A stretch of DNA of 5,161 nt, from assembly GCA_023253495.1 (NCBI GenBank), contig JALRGF010000108.1, forward strand, positions 1 to 5,161, given 5' to 3'. Under the pieces are notes generated by a model, which was not told the DNA's origin, ran no database searches, and worked only from the letters and a program-made list of their open reading frames with translations. The stretch is from Verrucomicrobiales bacterium. GTDB lineage: Bacteria > Verrucomicrobiota > Verrucomicrobiia > Verrucomicrobiales > V1-33. Both the position numbers and the translations under genes were made by a program. Every line of letters starts with the position of its first letter. Position 1 is the stretch's first letter. Below are positions 5,132-5,161 of the stretch, one piece after another.

Positions 5132-5161
5132 TTGCCAATGGCTGAGGATGGTGGTTAGACT
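5132..5161 (+). promoter_or_regulatory. Sigma70-like promoter facing out of the right end
   Basis: TTGCCA (5132-5137, 5 of 6 to TTGACA) and TAGACT (5156-5161, 4 of 6 to TATAAT) are 18 bases apart. This is the best promoter-like pair in the window. It faces right, implying a plus-strand gene or RNA starting just beyond the edge, divergent from the small membrane protein gene. The last hexamer is the final six bases, so its context cannot be judged. Confidence 0.35.

Noticed and set aside
1..5161. A single novel multi-gene system spanning the window
   Set aside because: The genes belong to unrelated functions, face different directions, and the left end is probably chimeric. Only the unknown gene-folD pair shows operon-like linkage.

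Overview
This is GC-rich bacterial DNA carrying five recognisable protein genes plus one foreign-looking gene fragment at the left edge. From 190 rightward, base composition, weak ribosome-binding sites and gene types fit a Verrucomicrobiota (Opitutales-like) genome. That assignment is inferred from general familiarity with such proteins, not from a search. The first ~190 bases read on the minus strand as the C-terminal part of a DppB/OppB-type ABC transporter permease of alphaproteobacterial (Rhizobiales-like) character. The switch from permease to the next gene happens inside both coding sequences, at a ~9-base stretch that satisfies both, so a chimeric assembly join or a recombination scar is likely.

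Layout: (1) 1-197, minus, permease fragment. (2) 190-1263, plus, cysN (GTPase subunit of ATP sulfurylase), lacking its first ~80-90 residues including the P-loop. (3) 1264-1341, convergent intergenic region with a GC-rich hairpin. (4) 1342-2535, minus, exported PQQ-dependent sugar dehydrogenase-like (GSDH family) beta-propeller. (5) 2536-2609, divergent promoter region. (6) 2610-3725, plus, exported Ala/Pro-tailed protein of unknown function, followed after 14 bases by (7) folD (3740-4630, plus), probably cotranscribed. (8) 4631-4739, convergent intergenic region with a hairpin and two direct copies of a 19-base palindrome-containing repeat. (9) 4740-5000, minus, a small two-helix membrane protein. 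(10) 5001-5161, no gene recognised, but a promoter-like pair at the extreme right end points out of the window.

The genes do not form one pathway: sulfate activation, periplasmic sugar oxidation, one-carbon metabolism and two unknowns. No defence system, mobile element, CRISPR array, tRNA or rRNA was seen. The observations most worth checking are the left-edge chimera, the conserved-looking unknown gene next to folD, the palindromic repeat pair, and promoter-like hexamers placed so that three genes could be leaderless.
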